NCBI RefSeq assembly: GCF_000622325.1
Contig: NZ_JASE01000005.1
Coordinates: 3,038,001-3,102,000 of the forward strand
Length of the DNA stretch: 64,000 nucleotides
Origin: Sulfitobacter geojensis
Lineage (GTDB): Bacteria > Pseudomonadota > Alphaproteobacteria > Rhodobacterales > Rhodobacteraceae
Direction of reading: 5' to 3'
The position numbers and the translations under genes were made by a program. The notes under the pieces were generated by a model. It made no database searches. It had not been told where the DNA came from and saw only the letters and a program-made list of their open reading frames with translations. Shown here one piece after another: positions 41,295-51,748 of the stretch (position 1 is its first letter; each line of letters starts with the position of its first letter).

Positions 41295-43340
41295 TTACAG
41301 GTCTTTGACCAGCCGCAGTGCATCATAGATAGCCGCATGGGTGTTGCGCGCGGATACGGCGTCCCCGATGCGAAACAGTTTGAACGTCCCCTCCGCATTG
41401 CGCTCCAGCGTCTGAGGCGCGCCCGCGATCAGGGCGTCATGATCCACCGCACCGCCATTCGAACTTAGTGGCTTCAACGCGAAATACAGATCGTCCAGTG
41501 GCAAAGTGCCGTAGTTCAATACCACCTGATCGTAATCACGTTCATCAGAATAATCGCTGTAATCCGTACCAATGGTTGCGCGCAACTTATTGCCCTGCCG
41601 CTCCACGCCCAGCAAACGGCGGGTCACGGTAAAGGTTACGTCCTTATCCTGTAGCGCCCGCATGTAAGGCACCAAATTCATCGCCATAATATCAGGCGCA
41701 AAAACGCGATCCGGCGTCATGATCTCAACTGTAGACCCCGCATTTGCCGCCACTTCCGCCGCCTGCAATGCCGGATGGTCGCCGCTTTCGTCATAGATCA
41801 GGACATTTTGCGCCGGTTTTACATCGCCCGCGATCATATCCCACGCGGTAACCACATGGGGCGTGTCCCTGCCGGTTTCGAACAGTTCGGTGTTCGGCAT
41901 GCCCCCCGTGGCCACAATCACCACATCCGGATTAAGCGCAGCGACATCAGCGACTTCTGCCCATGTGTTAAAGTGGAACACCACGTCACGCGCCGCACAT
42001 TGGGCCATCCGCCAGTCGATGATCGAGATCATCTCGCGCCGACGCGGATTCAGCGCTGTCAGACGGACCTGCCCGCCGGGGTCCGGTTGCGCCTCGAAAA
42101 CCTCCACGTCATGACCGCGCTCTGCGGCGACGCGGGCCGCCTCCACCCCCGCAGGGCCGGCACCGATGATCACTATTTTGCGCTTGGTATCAGCAGGTTG
42201 CACCACATGCGGCATGCTCAACTCGCGTCCGGTCGCGGGATTGTGGATGCACAGCGCTTCGCCCGCCTGATAGATCCGGTCAAGGCAGTAGGTCGCGCCG
42301 ACACAGGGGCGGATGTCGTGTTCGCGCCCTTGCATGATCTTTTGTACGATATGCGGGTCCGCCATATGCGCGCGGGTCATGCCGACCATATCCAGTAGCC
42401 CCGCCTCGACTGCATGGCGGGCCGTGGCAACGTCAGGTATTCGGGCGGCATGGAATGTCGCCATGCCGGTGGCCTTCCTGACCTCGCCCGCATAGGTCAA
42501 ATGCGGCGCGCTTTTGGCCCCCTGAATTGGGATCAAGTCGGTCATCGCAGCATCAGTATGGATGCGGCCGCGATTGACGTTCAGAAAATCAAGCTGGCCG
42601 GTTTGCGACAGTTTTTGCGCGATGACCAGACCGTCCGCCGCCGTGATGCCACCCTTTTGCACCTCGTCCGCTGTGAAGCGGAAGCCCACGATAAACTTGT
42701 CCCCTACCCGTTTGCGAATGGCCGCCAGCACATCCAGCGGAAAGCGCATGCGGTTTTCCAGCGTATCCGCCCCGTAAGGTCCAACGAGATCATTGGTCAG
42801 GGGCGACCAAAACTGGTCCATCAAATGCCCGTTCACCAACAGTTCGATCCCGTCCATGCCCCCCGCCTGCATCCGTTCGGCCGCATCGGCGAAGTCATTG
42901 ATAATGCGTTCTATATCCCAGTCTTCGATCAATTTGGGAAAGGCACGGTGCGATGGTTCGCGGTGTTTGGACGAAGACACCGACGGCAACCAGTCCCCTT
43001 TGTTCCACGTCGTGCGCCGCCCCAGATGGGTTAGCTGGATCATCACCGCGCAACCGTGCTCGTGACACCCGTCCGTCAGGTTGCGAACCCACGGCACGAC
43101 CTCGTCCTTATAGGCCAGAACGTTGTTAAATACGGGCGGGCTGTCTTTGGAAACCGCGGCTGACCCCGCCGTCATGGCCATGGCCACCCCGGCCTTTGCG
43201 CGTTCTTCGTGATAGGCGCGGTAGCGGTCCTTGGGCATGCCGTCTTCGGGATAGGCCGGTTCGTGGCTTGTGGTCATGATCCGGTTCTTCAGCGTAAGAT
43301 GCTTGAGTTGGAACGGCTGAAGCAGGGGATCTTTGGTCAT
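41295..43340 (-). CDS. NADH:flavin oxidoreductase of the DgcA/StcD (N-methyl amine demethylase) type
   Basis: 681 aa. An old-yellow-enzyme FMN barrel (residues about 5-350; NRIMTTSHEPAYPEDGMPKD, IQLTHLGRRT) is followed by a Cys-containing linker (RPCVGATYCLDRIYQ, then ALCIHNPATGRE) and an FAD/NAD-binding half (KIVIIGAGPAGVEAARVAAE). This is the architecture of dimethylglycine, N-methylproline and trimethylamine demethylases. Closest recall is to DgcA/StcD proteins, which remove N-methyl groups from dimethylglycine or N-methylproline; the exact substrate is not readable. Only three Cys are seen in the cluster region. Confidence 0.85.
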   Translation of the reverse strand: MTKDPLLQPFQLKHLTLKNRIMTTSHEPAYPEDGMPKDRYRAYHEERAKAGVAMAMTAGSAAVSKDSPPVFNNVLAYKDEVVPWVRNLTDGCHEHGCAVMIQLTHLGRRTTWNKGDWLPSVSSSKHREPSHRAFPKLIEDWDIERIINDFADAAERMQAGGMDGIELLVNGHLMDQFWSPLTNDLVGPYGADTLENRMRFPLDVLAAIRKRVGDKFIVGFRFTADEVQKGGITAADGLVIAQKLSQTGQLDFLNVNRGRIHTDAAMTDLIPIQGAKSAPHLTYAGEVRKATGMATFHAARIPDVATARHAVEAGLLDMVGMTRAHMADPHIVQKIMQGREHDIRPCVGATYCLDRIYQAGEALCIHNPATGRELSMPHVVQPADTKRKIVIIGAGPAGVEAARVAAERGHDVEVFEAQPDPGGQVRLTALNPRRREMISIIDWRMAQCAARDVVFHFNTWAEVADVAALNPDVVIVATGGMPNTELFETGRDTPHVVTAWDMIAGDVKPAQNVLIYDESGDHPALQAAEVAANAGSTVEIMTPDRVFAPDIMAMNLVPYMRALQDKDVTFTVTRRLLGVERQGNKLRATIGTDYSDYSDERDYDQVVLNYGTLPLDDLYFALKPLSSNGGAVDHDALIAGAPQTLERNAEGTFKLFRIGDAVSARNTHAAIYDALRLVKDL

Positions 43341-43532
43341 TTGGAGAGTCTCGCAAGCTGCGCATCAAGGGCCGCCGCGCCTGCGTTTGTACGGCTCGAC
43401 AGTTGTGTCACACCGCGAACCTGCACCCGAACGGAAAGGGCTGTCAACAATTCAGAATGCACACGGAGGAACGGCCTATCACCAAATCACCCGCCGGGGG
43501 CAAAGACAGGGTGAACCGCCTGCAAACAGCCC

Positions 43533-43934
43533 CTAAAACTTCTTGAAATCGCGCAATGAGCGCAGAAACAAACCGATACCGCCAACCAGCAGCACAAGAA
43601 TAACAATCAGATCAAAGGCGCTCATCCGCGCCATCTGGATCGTCATATTCGCGATCACCCCGAATATCAGCGCCAACAGGGACCCACCGGCCAAAATCCA
43701 GCCGAACCAGTTGCGCGCATTGTAAAAGATCATCCCCACGCCGAACATGAACGGGATCAACACCATCCCCGACGTGACAGCAACGCCGCCAATGCCAAAA
43801 ACCCGTGCGCCCATGTTGAAGTTGGGCCGCACGACAATCCCGTTCAGCAAAAGATATCCGCCACCGATCATCATCGCAACACCCAGCAGAAACCCCATCG
43901 TGCCGCCGTCATTCCCACCTGCACCACGTGCCAT
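43533..43934 (-). CDS. hypothetical membrane protein
   Basis: 133 aa from the ATG at 43934 (MARGAGGNDGGTMGFLLGVA), with GGAGACAG upstream. Four hydrophobic helices are visible (about 13-32, 45-66, 73-95, 106-125) and the C-terminus is basic (LRSLRDFKKF). I do not recognise a family. It stands alone between the demethylase and the DUF1045 gene. Confidence 0.55.
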   Translation of the reverse strand: MARGAGGNDGGTMGFLLGVAMMIGGGYLLLNGIVVRPNFNMGARVFGIGGVAVTSGMVLIPFMFGVGMIFYNARNWFGWILAGGSLLALIFGVIANMTIQMARMSAFDLIVILVLLVGGIGLFLRSLRDFKKF

Positions 43935-44277
43935 TTCTGTCTCCGCTTTCCTGGACCCTCGCCTCGCATATCTAGGACGGGCGATCGTGAAAGGCCAGCA
44001 AATCAGCCCCATGGAAAGTCAAACATGCCCAAACCTGCCTTTGTAAGCTCCTCCACATGTCTCGCTAAACCGCACCGCGAAAATGTGCCTGCATCTCAAT
44101 CGCGCCTTCGGGAAAGGCACCGCCTAGCGCAATCCACCTGATATGCGCGCCTTGCAACCGCCAAGCTCCCGTGCGCACAGAATGCTTGAGGATCCGACAG
44201 GCGTTTGTAAGGATCAGGTCCTGGATCACCGGTGAGGGCTGTTTCGCCCCAAAGACCAAAAGAATATGAGGGGCACC
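43935..44277. other. intergenic stretch without a supported gene
   Basis: About 340 bp. A minus-strand open frame (44065-44481) runs through it and into the DUF1045 gene; its C-terminal part looks moderately protein-like, but I recognise nothing in it and it overlaps a better gene, so I do not call it. No repeats or terminators noticed. Confidence 0.4.
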
Positions 44278-44958
44278 ATGTATCAAAGATATGCTATTTT
44301 CTACACGCCAGCGGCTGGCCCGTTCGCCGATTTCGCCGCCACGTGGCTGGGCTGGAATTCCGCGACGGGTCAAGCGGTTGTCCAACCTGATATTGCCGGT
44401 CTTGATATTGAACAGGTCACCGCCAGACCGCGCAAATACGGGTTTCATGCGACGCTGAAAGCACCGTTTCATCTGGCGCATACAGCTACACCCGACGCGC
44501 TACGGGACGCGCTGGATGAATTTGCGCAAAAACGCTCGCCTGTTGCAATGGGTGCGCTGCACCTCAGCACCACCCATGGCTTCCTGGCCCTTCGCCCCGT
44601 GAACGCTGCGCCGGCTTTGCGCGATCTAGCCGCTGCAGTGGTGACCGGATTGGACAATTTTCGCGCCCCGCTCAGCGCGGATGATATCGCACGGCGGCGC
44701 AAATCCCGACTGACACGCCGACAGGACCAACAGATGCTGGATTGGGGGTACCCTCATATTTTTGATGACTTCAATTTTCACATGACACTCAGCGGCCCGT
44801 TGCGGCGTATCGCTCAGGAAACAGCCCTGTCGCAGCTACAATCCCTGATTGCGCCTGTACTGCCAGCTGCCCTCTGCATCGACGCGCTCACCCTGATGGG
44901 CGAGGACAGGCAAGGCATGTTTCACCAGATCCACCACGCGCCCCTGTGCAAAAAATAA
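44278..44958 (+). CDS. DUF1045 family protein (2H phosphodiesterase-like)
   Basis: 226 aa from the ATG at 44278 (GAGGGG upstream). MYQRYAIFYTPAAGPFADFA opens a typical DUF1045 protein; the two His-x-Thr motifs (GFHATLKAPF near residue 57, FHMTLSGPL near residue 165) are those of the 2H phosphodiesterase superfamily. In other bacteria the gene often sits in phosphonate (phn) operons; here no phn gene is nearby. Substrate is unknown. Confidence 0.85.
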   Translation: MYQRYAIFYTPAAGPFADFAATWLGWNSATGQAVVQPDIAGLDIEQVTARPRKYGFHATLKAPFHLAHTATPDALRDALDEFAQKRSPVAMGALHLSTTHGFLALRPVNAAPALRDLAAAVVTGLDNFRAPLSADDIARRRKSRLTRRQDQQMLDWGYPHIFDDFNFHMTLSGPLRRIAQETALSQLQSLIAPVLPAALCIDALTLMGEDRQGMFHQIHHAPLCKK

Positions 44959-45190
44959 CCCCGAACCGGACGCGTGTGTCCGGCCAATAGCACGCCTTCG
45001 CAGCGCAATTCCCTCGCTCATCCACAAGCGAACATGCCACCAACTGAATATCAGGACCGCCCCGCCGATCCCCACCGCATACATCGCCACAAATTTTCGC
45101 CAGCAACGCACTCAACGAAACCTGTTAGCGTGCCAAAGCCCCCCCTCTTTTTGGCCTTATATACTGTCCGCACTCACCGCAAAACGCCCC

Positions 45191-45754
45191 TCACTCGCAA
45201 GGGCCTCCTGCCGCCCCCCACAGTTCGACATCTCGCGCCATTTCTTCGAAACTCCCCACCGGTTTTGACCGCCCCGCGCCGGGTTCAAACCCCCAAGCCA
45301 CAAAAGCCGAACTGCGCAGATGCTCTGCCAACCCTGCAATATCAAAACCGTCGTTCGTTTCGGGGTCGCGCAGTTGCGCGCATACCGCGGCGCTGCTTTC
45401 TCCCAACCAGTCCAATTCAACCGGCGGCAGGCGCCACGCGTCGTCGATTTGGGGGGCCGCAGGCGACGCCACATCCCGCCCCGTCGCTGTCACATGACAG
45501 GTCCGGCACGGGATACTCTCTGCGCCAATCCGGCTCTCGTCAGCTTTCACCCCCATGCCGTGCGGCACACCCGAGCCAAAGCCCAAGCCCTCCCACATCG
45601 GCGCCTCCTGATCGCCGACATGGCAATTTGTACAGCGCGGATGCGAGGCCACCGCGTAGATCCGGTCCCATGCCATCAGCCCCTCCTCGCGGGTCACCGT
45701 TTGCGCGCAGACGCCCGATCCTGCGATAAGCAGCGCGCAGAGCAGGCCCCTCAT
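45191..45754 (-). CDS. periplasmic diheme cytochrome c-like protein
   Basis: 187 aa with a Sec signal (MRGLLCALLIAGSGVCAQT) and two CxxCH heme-binding motifs (CTNCH near residue 41, CRTCH near residue 83). The ATG overlaps the stop of the molybdenum-subunit gene by 4 bp, so it is the third gene of the 2Fe-2S / molybdopterin / cytochrome operon. It probably takes electrons from the hydroxylase and passes them to the respiratory chain. Confidence 0.8.
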   Translation of the reverse strand: MRGLLCALLIAGSGVCAQTVTREEGLMAWDRIYAVASHPRCTNCHVGDQEAPMWEGLGFGSGVPHGMGVKADESRIGAESIPCRTCHVTATGRDVASPAAPQIDDAWRLPPVELDWLGESSAAVCAQLRDPETNDGFDIAGLAEHLRSSAFVAWGFEPGAGRSKPVGSFEEMARDVELWGAAGGPCE

Positions 45755-47994
45755 ACGAAATCCACCGTTTTCGCAAACGGCAGCTCCCTGATCCGCTGGC
45801 CTGTGGCCGCAAAGATTGCATTGCCCAGCGCCGGTGCCGCCGGGGGCACGCCCGGCTCGCCCACGCCTCTGATCTCGTCACCGTTTTCCAATCCGCGCAC
45901 CTCGATCTGTGGTGTTTGATGAAGGCGCATCCCCTCAAACGCATGATAATTGTCCTGCTGCGCCATGCCACCCTCATAGGTAAGTTCACAGTTCATGGCA
46001 TGACCTAACCCCCAGATCACACCGCCCGAAAGTTGCGCTTCAAAGTTCACCGGATCCAGCACGCGGCCCACTTCAGCCGCAACAAAAACCTTGTCGATGC
46101 GGATACCATCCGGCGTGTCGCTCACCTCGACCACCTGTGCTGTTGGCACACCAAAGGCCAGCGTAAACGCCAAACCACGCCCGCGTTTTGGCCCCAGATC
46201 ACTGCCCCAATCGGACATTTTCGCAACCTCTTCCAACACCGCGCGGGACAGATCGTGACTGCACAGCCTGAGCCGCTCTGCCATCGGGTCAACGCCCGCC
46301 GCATGACAAAGATCGTCCATGAAGCTTTCGTGCAAAAATCCGTTGCCCGACGCGCCGACCGAGCGCCACGAACTGACCGGCACCATCGCAGGAACGCGGT
46401 ATCCCGTGACACGGTAGTGCGGGATGGCAAAGGGTTGATCCCATGCGCCCGCGACAATCGCCACATCCGGCCCCATCGCCGGCTGGCCCAACCGCGCGAG
46501 CGAGGATTCCGCCACCGAAGGCGCGGCAATCGACAAATCGAATGCCCGCACCGCACCATCCGCGACGGCACCGCGCGCACGCGACATAGCAAGCGGGCGC
46601 GGGAAGTCATGGGTCATATCTTCTTCGCGGGTCCAGACCATCTTGACCGGTATGTCGGGTAGTTGCATTGCAATTTCAACGGCTTGCCGCACGTAATCGT
46701 CTTCGAGCCGCCGCCCGAAACTGCCCCCTGACATCAGCACGTGCACATGTACCTGACCGCTTTCCAACCCCGCGACTGCTGCGGCACCATCCTGTACAAA
46801 ACGCGGGATCTGTGTGCCCGTCCAGATATCGAGCCGCCCCTCGCCGAGCTTGACTACAACGCTCATCGGCTCCAGCGGCGCGTGAGCCAGATAGGGGATG
46901 CGGTACTCGGCCTCCAGCACATCTTCGGCTGTGTCCAGCGTCTCTTCGATCTCGCCCTCGTCTTTGAACCGGCTGTCCTGACGGTCCTCAATGAACGACG
47001 CTGCAACTTCCTCAAACTGCTTTGCCGTATCACCGATATAGGGCGACGGACCCCAGTCGCATTCCACTGCATTTGCGGCCTGAAACGCCCGCCACGTGTT
47101 ATCCGCGACAACGGCAATCCCGCCACTGATTTCCAGCACCGCTTGCACACCGCGCATTGCTTCTGCTTCTGTTGCGTTAAACCCCGTGATGCCACCGCCG
47201 ATCGCAGGATTGGTGCGGGTTGTGGCATGCACCATCCCGTCCATCCGGATATCGATGCCATATTCCTGCGTGCCGGTGGATTTCGCCACAATGTCCGTGC
47301 GTTGATGGGGTTTGCCCAGCGTCCTCCACGTCGCGGGGTCGCGCAGTGCCACCTCTTCCACCACCGGTGTCTGCGCTGCCGTGGCCGCCAGATCGGTATA
47401 GGCCAATTGCGTGCCGTCGGGCAGCACCACCGCCCCGTTTTGCGTGCGCAACTGATCCGCGGATACCCCAGTCTGTTCTGCGGCCGCTGCAATCAACGTT
47501 TCGCGCGCCATCGCGCCTGCTGTGCGCAACCGTTCGTACATATCGGGCACCGTGCTGGAGCCCCCCGTGATTTGCAGCCCCATCAGCTTGCCCACCACAT
47601 CCGCAGCACCACGCCCCGTGCGCGCCATTAAAGTTTCCGATGTTGCGGCGACCGGCATGCCCTCCACGGCGACAACGCCGTTGTAATAGGCTGCTGACGG
47701 CGGGCCGGGGTCGATCCGCACAGTTTCCAGATCAATGTCCAGTTCTTCGGCAATCAGATGCGCCTGCACCGAATAGGCCCCCTGCCCGACATCCGCGCGC
47801 GGGGTAATCAATGTCACGCCGTCCGCGTCGATTTTGACAAAGGGGTTAAACGTCACCTCCCCCTCAGCCAAGCCAGCCGTCAGCGGGTTTTCGACGTCGC
47901 GCTTGTACATATAGGTACCAAAGGCCACGCCACCGAGAATAGCGGCCGACCCTACCAGAAAGCTGCGCCGTGCGATTGTTTTGATGCGTCCCAT
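45751..47994 (-). CDS. xanthine dehydrogenase-family molybdopterin-binding subunit (isoquinoline 1-oxidoreductase type)
   Basis: 747 aa. A Tat-like signal or anchor (KTIARRSFLVGSAAILGGVA) precedes the large molybdopterin-binding chain. Landmarks are ITPRADVGQGAYSVQAHLIA, LMSGGSFGRRLEDDYVRQAV, and near the end GEPGVPPAAPALGNAIF with the catalytic Glu region. Small two-subunit enzymes of this kind (IorAB and related aldehyde dehydrogenases) hydroxylate N-heterocycles or oxidise aldehydes. It follows the 2Fe-2S subunit by 3 bp. Substrate not readable. Confidence 0.88.
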   Translation of the reverse strand: MGRIKTIARRSFLVGSAAILGGVAFGTYMYKRDVENPLTAGLAEGEVTFNPFVKIDADGVTLITPRADVGQGAYSVQAHLIAEELDIDLETVRIDPGPPSAAYYNGVVAVEGMPVAATSETLMARTGRGAADVVGKLMGLQITGGSSTVPDMYERLRTAGAMARETLIAAAAEQTGVSADQLRTQNGAVVLPDGTQLAYTDLAATAAQTPVVEEVALRDPATWRTLGKPHQRTDIVAKSTGTQEYGIDIRMDGMVHATTRTNPAIGGGITGFNATEAEAMRGVQAVLEISGGIAVVADNTWRAFQAANAVECDWGPSPYIGDTAKQFEEVAASFIEDRQDSRFKDEGEIEETLDTAEDVLEAEYRIPYLAHAPLEPMSVVVKLGEGRLDIWTGTQIPRFVQDGAAAVAGLESGQVHVHVLMSGGSFGRRLEDDYVRQAVEIAMQLPDIPVKMVWTREEDMTHDFPRPLAMSRARGAVADGAVRAFDLSIAAPSVAESSLARLGQPAMGPDVAIVAGAWDQPFAIPHYRVTGYRVPAMVPVSSWRSVGASGNGFLHESFMDDLCHAAGVDPMAERLRLCSHDLSRAVLEEVAKMSDWGSDLGPKRGRGLAFTLAFGVPTAQVVEVSDTPDGIRIDKVFVAAEVGRVLDPVNFEAQLSGGVIWGLGHAMNCELTYEGGMAQQDNYHAFEGMRLHQTPQIEVRGLENGDEIRGVGEPGVPPAAPALGNAIFAATGQRIRELPFAKTVDFV

Positions 47995-47997
47995 GGC

Positions 47998-48456
47998 TCA
48001 GACCTCCTGCAAGCGGTTTGCTGCGGTTTTCACGGCAGCGCGGATGCGCGGGTAGGTGCCACAGCGGCACAGGTTTGCGCTCATCGCGGCATCGATCTGA
48101 TCGTCGGAGGGATCGGGGTTGAGGTCCAGAAACGATGCCGCCTGCATGATCTGGCCGGACTGGCAGTAACCGCATTGCGCGACCTGATGTTCGATCCACG
48201 CTTCTTGCACAACGTGAAGGGCGGTAGGTGTGCGCAGCCCTTCGATGGTGGTGATATCACCGTCAACGTCGGCCGCCGCCACCTGACAGGATCGTACTGC
48301 GACCCCGTCCATATGCACCGTGCAAGCCCCGCATTGCGCAATCCCGCAGCCATATTTCGGCCCTGTGATGCCCAGCTCATCCCGCAAGACCCACAAAAGC
48401 GGCATGTCGTCTTCGACATCGACCTCGTGCTCGGTTCCGTTTACCGTTAACTTCAT
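47998..48456 (-). CDS. 2Fe-2S subunit of the molybdenum hydroxylase (IorA-like)
   Basis: 152 aa. Plant-type ferredoxin cluster ([17 protein letters not shown]) and the second all-helical cluster ([15 protein letters not shown], then [15 protein letters not shown]) with all eight Cys. It relays electrons from the molybdenum centre. First gene of the operon, divergent from the TetR regulator across a palindrome. Confidence 0.92.
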   Translation of the reverse strand: MKLTVNGTEHEVDVEDDMPLLWVLRDELGITGPKYGCGIAQCGACTVHMDGVAVRSCQVAAADVDGDITTIEGLRTPTALHVVQEAWIEHQVAQCGYCQSGQIMQAASFLDLNPDPSDDQIDAAMSANLCRCGTYPRIRAAVKTAANRLQEV

Positions 48457-48516
48457 GAGTGCCTCCTACAGGAATTCAACATCTGTTGACTTACCAGATA
48501 TCTCAATTCGACCTTC

Positions 48517-48534
48517 TGTCAACACGCGTTGACA
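48517..48534. promoter_or_regulatory. palindromic candidate TetR operator
   Basis: TGTCAAC / GTTGACA arms around ACGC lie between the divergent hydroxylase operon and the TetR gene, 30 bp before the TetR ATG. The TTGAC of one arm could also be a -35 element, so binding would repress. Confidence 0.55.
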
Positions 48535-48563
48535 ATATTTCTGAGAAGCGTACAAAGATTTCA

Positions 48564-49099
48564 ATGAATAAAGCCTTAGCGACCCGGGAAAGACTGCTTA
48601 CCGAGGCGCGTAAACTGCTGTGGTCGCGTGGATATTCCAACGTTTCCTTGCGTGAGATTGCGCAGGGAGCTGGTGTCGATGTCGCGTTGGTTTCACGGTA
48701 CTTTGGCGGCAAGCGCGGGTTGTTCGAAGCAACGCTTGAGGGTGCCTTTGATGCGCCGTCCCTGCCCGATGAGGCGCAGTTGGTGGATACGGTTTTGCAG
48801 ATGTTTCGCGATGCCCCACGTGGCGGCGACACGCCGTCATCACTTCAGCTGATTCAGACCAACGCCAATGATCCGGAAGTGGGTGAAACGGTTCGCGCGG
48901 CGCAGTCCGAAAGCATGCAGCGGATACTGGAAGAGATAATTGGCGACAAAGAGCGCGCCGCGCTTTTCATGAGTGTTCTCATGGGCTTCGCCATGGCGGA
49001 AAAGACCCTCAAGCTAGACGGGATTGCCATACCCGGCACTCCCGCCTTTGAGGCGCAGCTGCGACACCTGATGGTCGCCGCACTTCAATACGAAAAGCC

Positions 49100-49103
<4 letters not shown>
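48564..49103 (+). CDS. TetR-family transcriptional regulator
   Basis: 179 aa from the ATG at 48564. Helix-turn-helix [20 protein letters not shown], then [13 protein letters not shown], is the TetR N-terminal domain; the remaining helical part binds an unknown ligand. Divergent from the hydroxylase operon with a perfect palindrome between, so it most likely represses that operon and itself. Converges with adhC (4-bp overlap). Confidence 0.88.
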
Positions 49104-50215
<1,112 letters not shown>

Positions 50216-50440
50216 TGCGATTTCCTCCAATATGTTGCGCTCAGGTGGCCCAAGCGACAGGTTGATGTCAAGAACGGGCGCGCCTGTGGCACAGGCCCGG
50301 AGCGCGCCAATGTCATGGACATCCGTGACAAAATAAAACTTCGTTCACAATCGGCAACAAACGATGCCTTTTGTGACAACTCTCCGAATGTTGTGCCTGA
50401 GCGTCAGAAGATATGCAGGGCGAAGATACAGGAGAGACGC

Positions 50441-50677
50441 ATGGATTTAAAGAAACGCACCTTCGCCAAGGCGCTGAGCTGGCAGATCATCGGCTTTGCT
50501 ATGATGGTGCTCATTGGCTACGTGACCACGGGGTCCTTGAATGCCGCCGGCGGTATGGCTGTTGCGGCCTTTATCGCAGGCACGGTCACTTATGTCCTGC
50601 ACGAACGGATTTGGGAACGGATCGGCTGGGGGCGTCTTGTGTCTCTGCCTGACGAAAATCGCAACATCGCGCCCTAA
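50441..50677 (+). CDS. DUF2061 membrane protein
   Basis: 78 aa from the ATG at 50441 (GGAGAG upstream). RTFAKALSWQIIGFAMMVLI and the C-terminal HERIWERIGWGR define DUF2061. Two hydrophobic helices. Function unknown. The longer open frame upstream is antisense to adhC and is not coding. Confidence 0.88.
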   Translation: MDLKKRTFAKALSWQIIGFAMMVLIGYVTTGSLNAAGGMAVAAFIAGTVTYVLHERIWERIGWGRLVSLPDENRNIAP

Positions 50678-50746
50678 CCCCCACGGACCGCGCCGGCGTC
50701 ACGCCATAACTGCGCCGCAGAAACAGGCACATCGCAAGCCCTTAAT

Positions 50747-50791
50747 GAGAATAATTCGCAACAGCATTGACATTTGTTGCGAATGATTTGC
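50747..50791. promoter_or_regulatory. two Fur/Mur-type boxes overlapping the sitA promoter
   Basis: GAGAATAATTCGC (50747-50759) and GCGAATGATTTGC (50779-50791) are each 6-1-6 near-palindromes of the Fur/Mur kind. They flank TTGACA at 50767-50772, with CATGTA at 50791-50796 as a possible -10. The outer sequence also forms a 10-bp inverted repeat (ATTCGCAACA / TGTTGCGAAT). Metal-bound Mur or Fur would block the promoter. Confidence 0.65.
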
Positions 50792-50831
50792 ATGTAGGGG
50801 AAATATTGTTTTGTTTGCGGGGCTCCTGACG

Positions 50832-51731
50832 ATGAACCGACACGCCTGTTTGCTGGCCGCTGGCCTATTCACAACAGTTTTGGCATCCGCCGCTGCGGCC
50901 CAAGACAAGATGAAAGTTGTGACCACTTTTACCGTGCTGGCCGATATGGCGGCCAATGTGGCGGGTGATGCGGCTGATGTGGTTTCAGTGACCAAACCGG
51001 GTGCGGAAATCCATGGCTACCAACCCACACCACAAGACATCGTGCGCGCCTATGACGCCGATCTGATCCTATGGAACGGCATGAACCTTGAACTGTGGTT
51101 CGAGCAATTCCTGTCCAATATGTCGGACGTTCCCGCCGCCACCCTGACCGACGGGATTGACCCGATTTCCATCGCGTCGGGCAACTATCAGGGGCTGCCC
51201 AATCCGCATGCCTGGATGGGCCTGGATAACGCGTTGATCTACGTTGATAATATCGCCAAAGCTATGGCCGAAAACGACCCCGATAATGCCGCCATCTATG
51301 ATGTGAATGCCGCGCGGTACAAGCAAGAACTGCGCGAAACGCTGGAACCGCTGAAAGCGGCCATTGCCGATGTGCCGCAGGATCAGCGCTGGCTGGTGAC
51401 CTGCGAAGGCGCGTTCAGCTATCTTGCGCGCGATCTGGGTTTGCAGGAACTTTACCTCTGGCCCATGAACGCGGATCAGACCGGCACACCGCAACAGGTG
51501 CGCAAGGTGATCGACGGGGTGCGCGACAATGACATTCCGGTGGTGTTTTGTGAAAGCACCGTCAACACCGCCCCCGCCCAACAGGTGGCGCGCGAAACCG
51601 GTGCCGCTTATGGCGGCGTGCTTTATGTGGACAGCCTGTCAGGGCCGGACGGGCCGGTGCCCACCTACCTTGACCTGCTGCGCATGACGACCACCTCTGT
51701 AACAGACGGGCTGAGCGCCGCTTTGAAATAA
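50832..51731 (+). CDS. sitA: manganese/iron ABC transporter substrate-binding protein SitA
   Basis: 299 aa from the ATG at 50832. A signal peptide ([19 protein letters not shown]) precedes a cluster A-I metal-binding protein. Likely metal ligands are His (EIHGYQPTP), His (NPHAWMG), Glu ([14 protein letters not shown]) and Asp (YVDSLSG). This His-His-Glu-Asp set fits Mn/Fe binders rather than ZnuA. First gene of sitABCD. Confidence 0.9.
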   Translation: MNRHACLLAAGLFTTVLASAAAAQDKMKVVTTFTVLADMAANVAGDAADVVSVTKPGAEIHGYQPTPQDIVRAYDADLILWNGMNLELWFEQFLSNMSDVPAATLTDGIDPISIASGNYQGLPNPHAWMGLDNALIYVDNIAKAMAENDPDNAAIYDVNAARYKQELRETLEPLKAAIADVPQDQRWLVTCEGAFSYLARDLGLQELYLWPMNADQTGTPQQVRKVIDGVRDNDIPVVFCESTVNTAPAQQVARETGAAYGGVLYVDSLSGPDGPVPTYLDLLRMTTTSVTDGLSAALK

Positions 51732-51748
51732 TCCAGCAAGGACACCCC

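Noticed and set aside
44065..44481. 138-aa minus-strand frame
   Set aside because: Overlaps the start of the well-supported DUF1045 gene and matches nothing I recognise, although its last 60 residues look somewhat protein-like.
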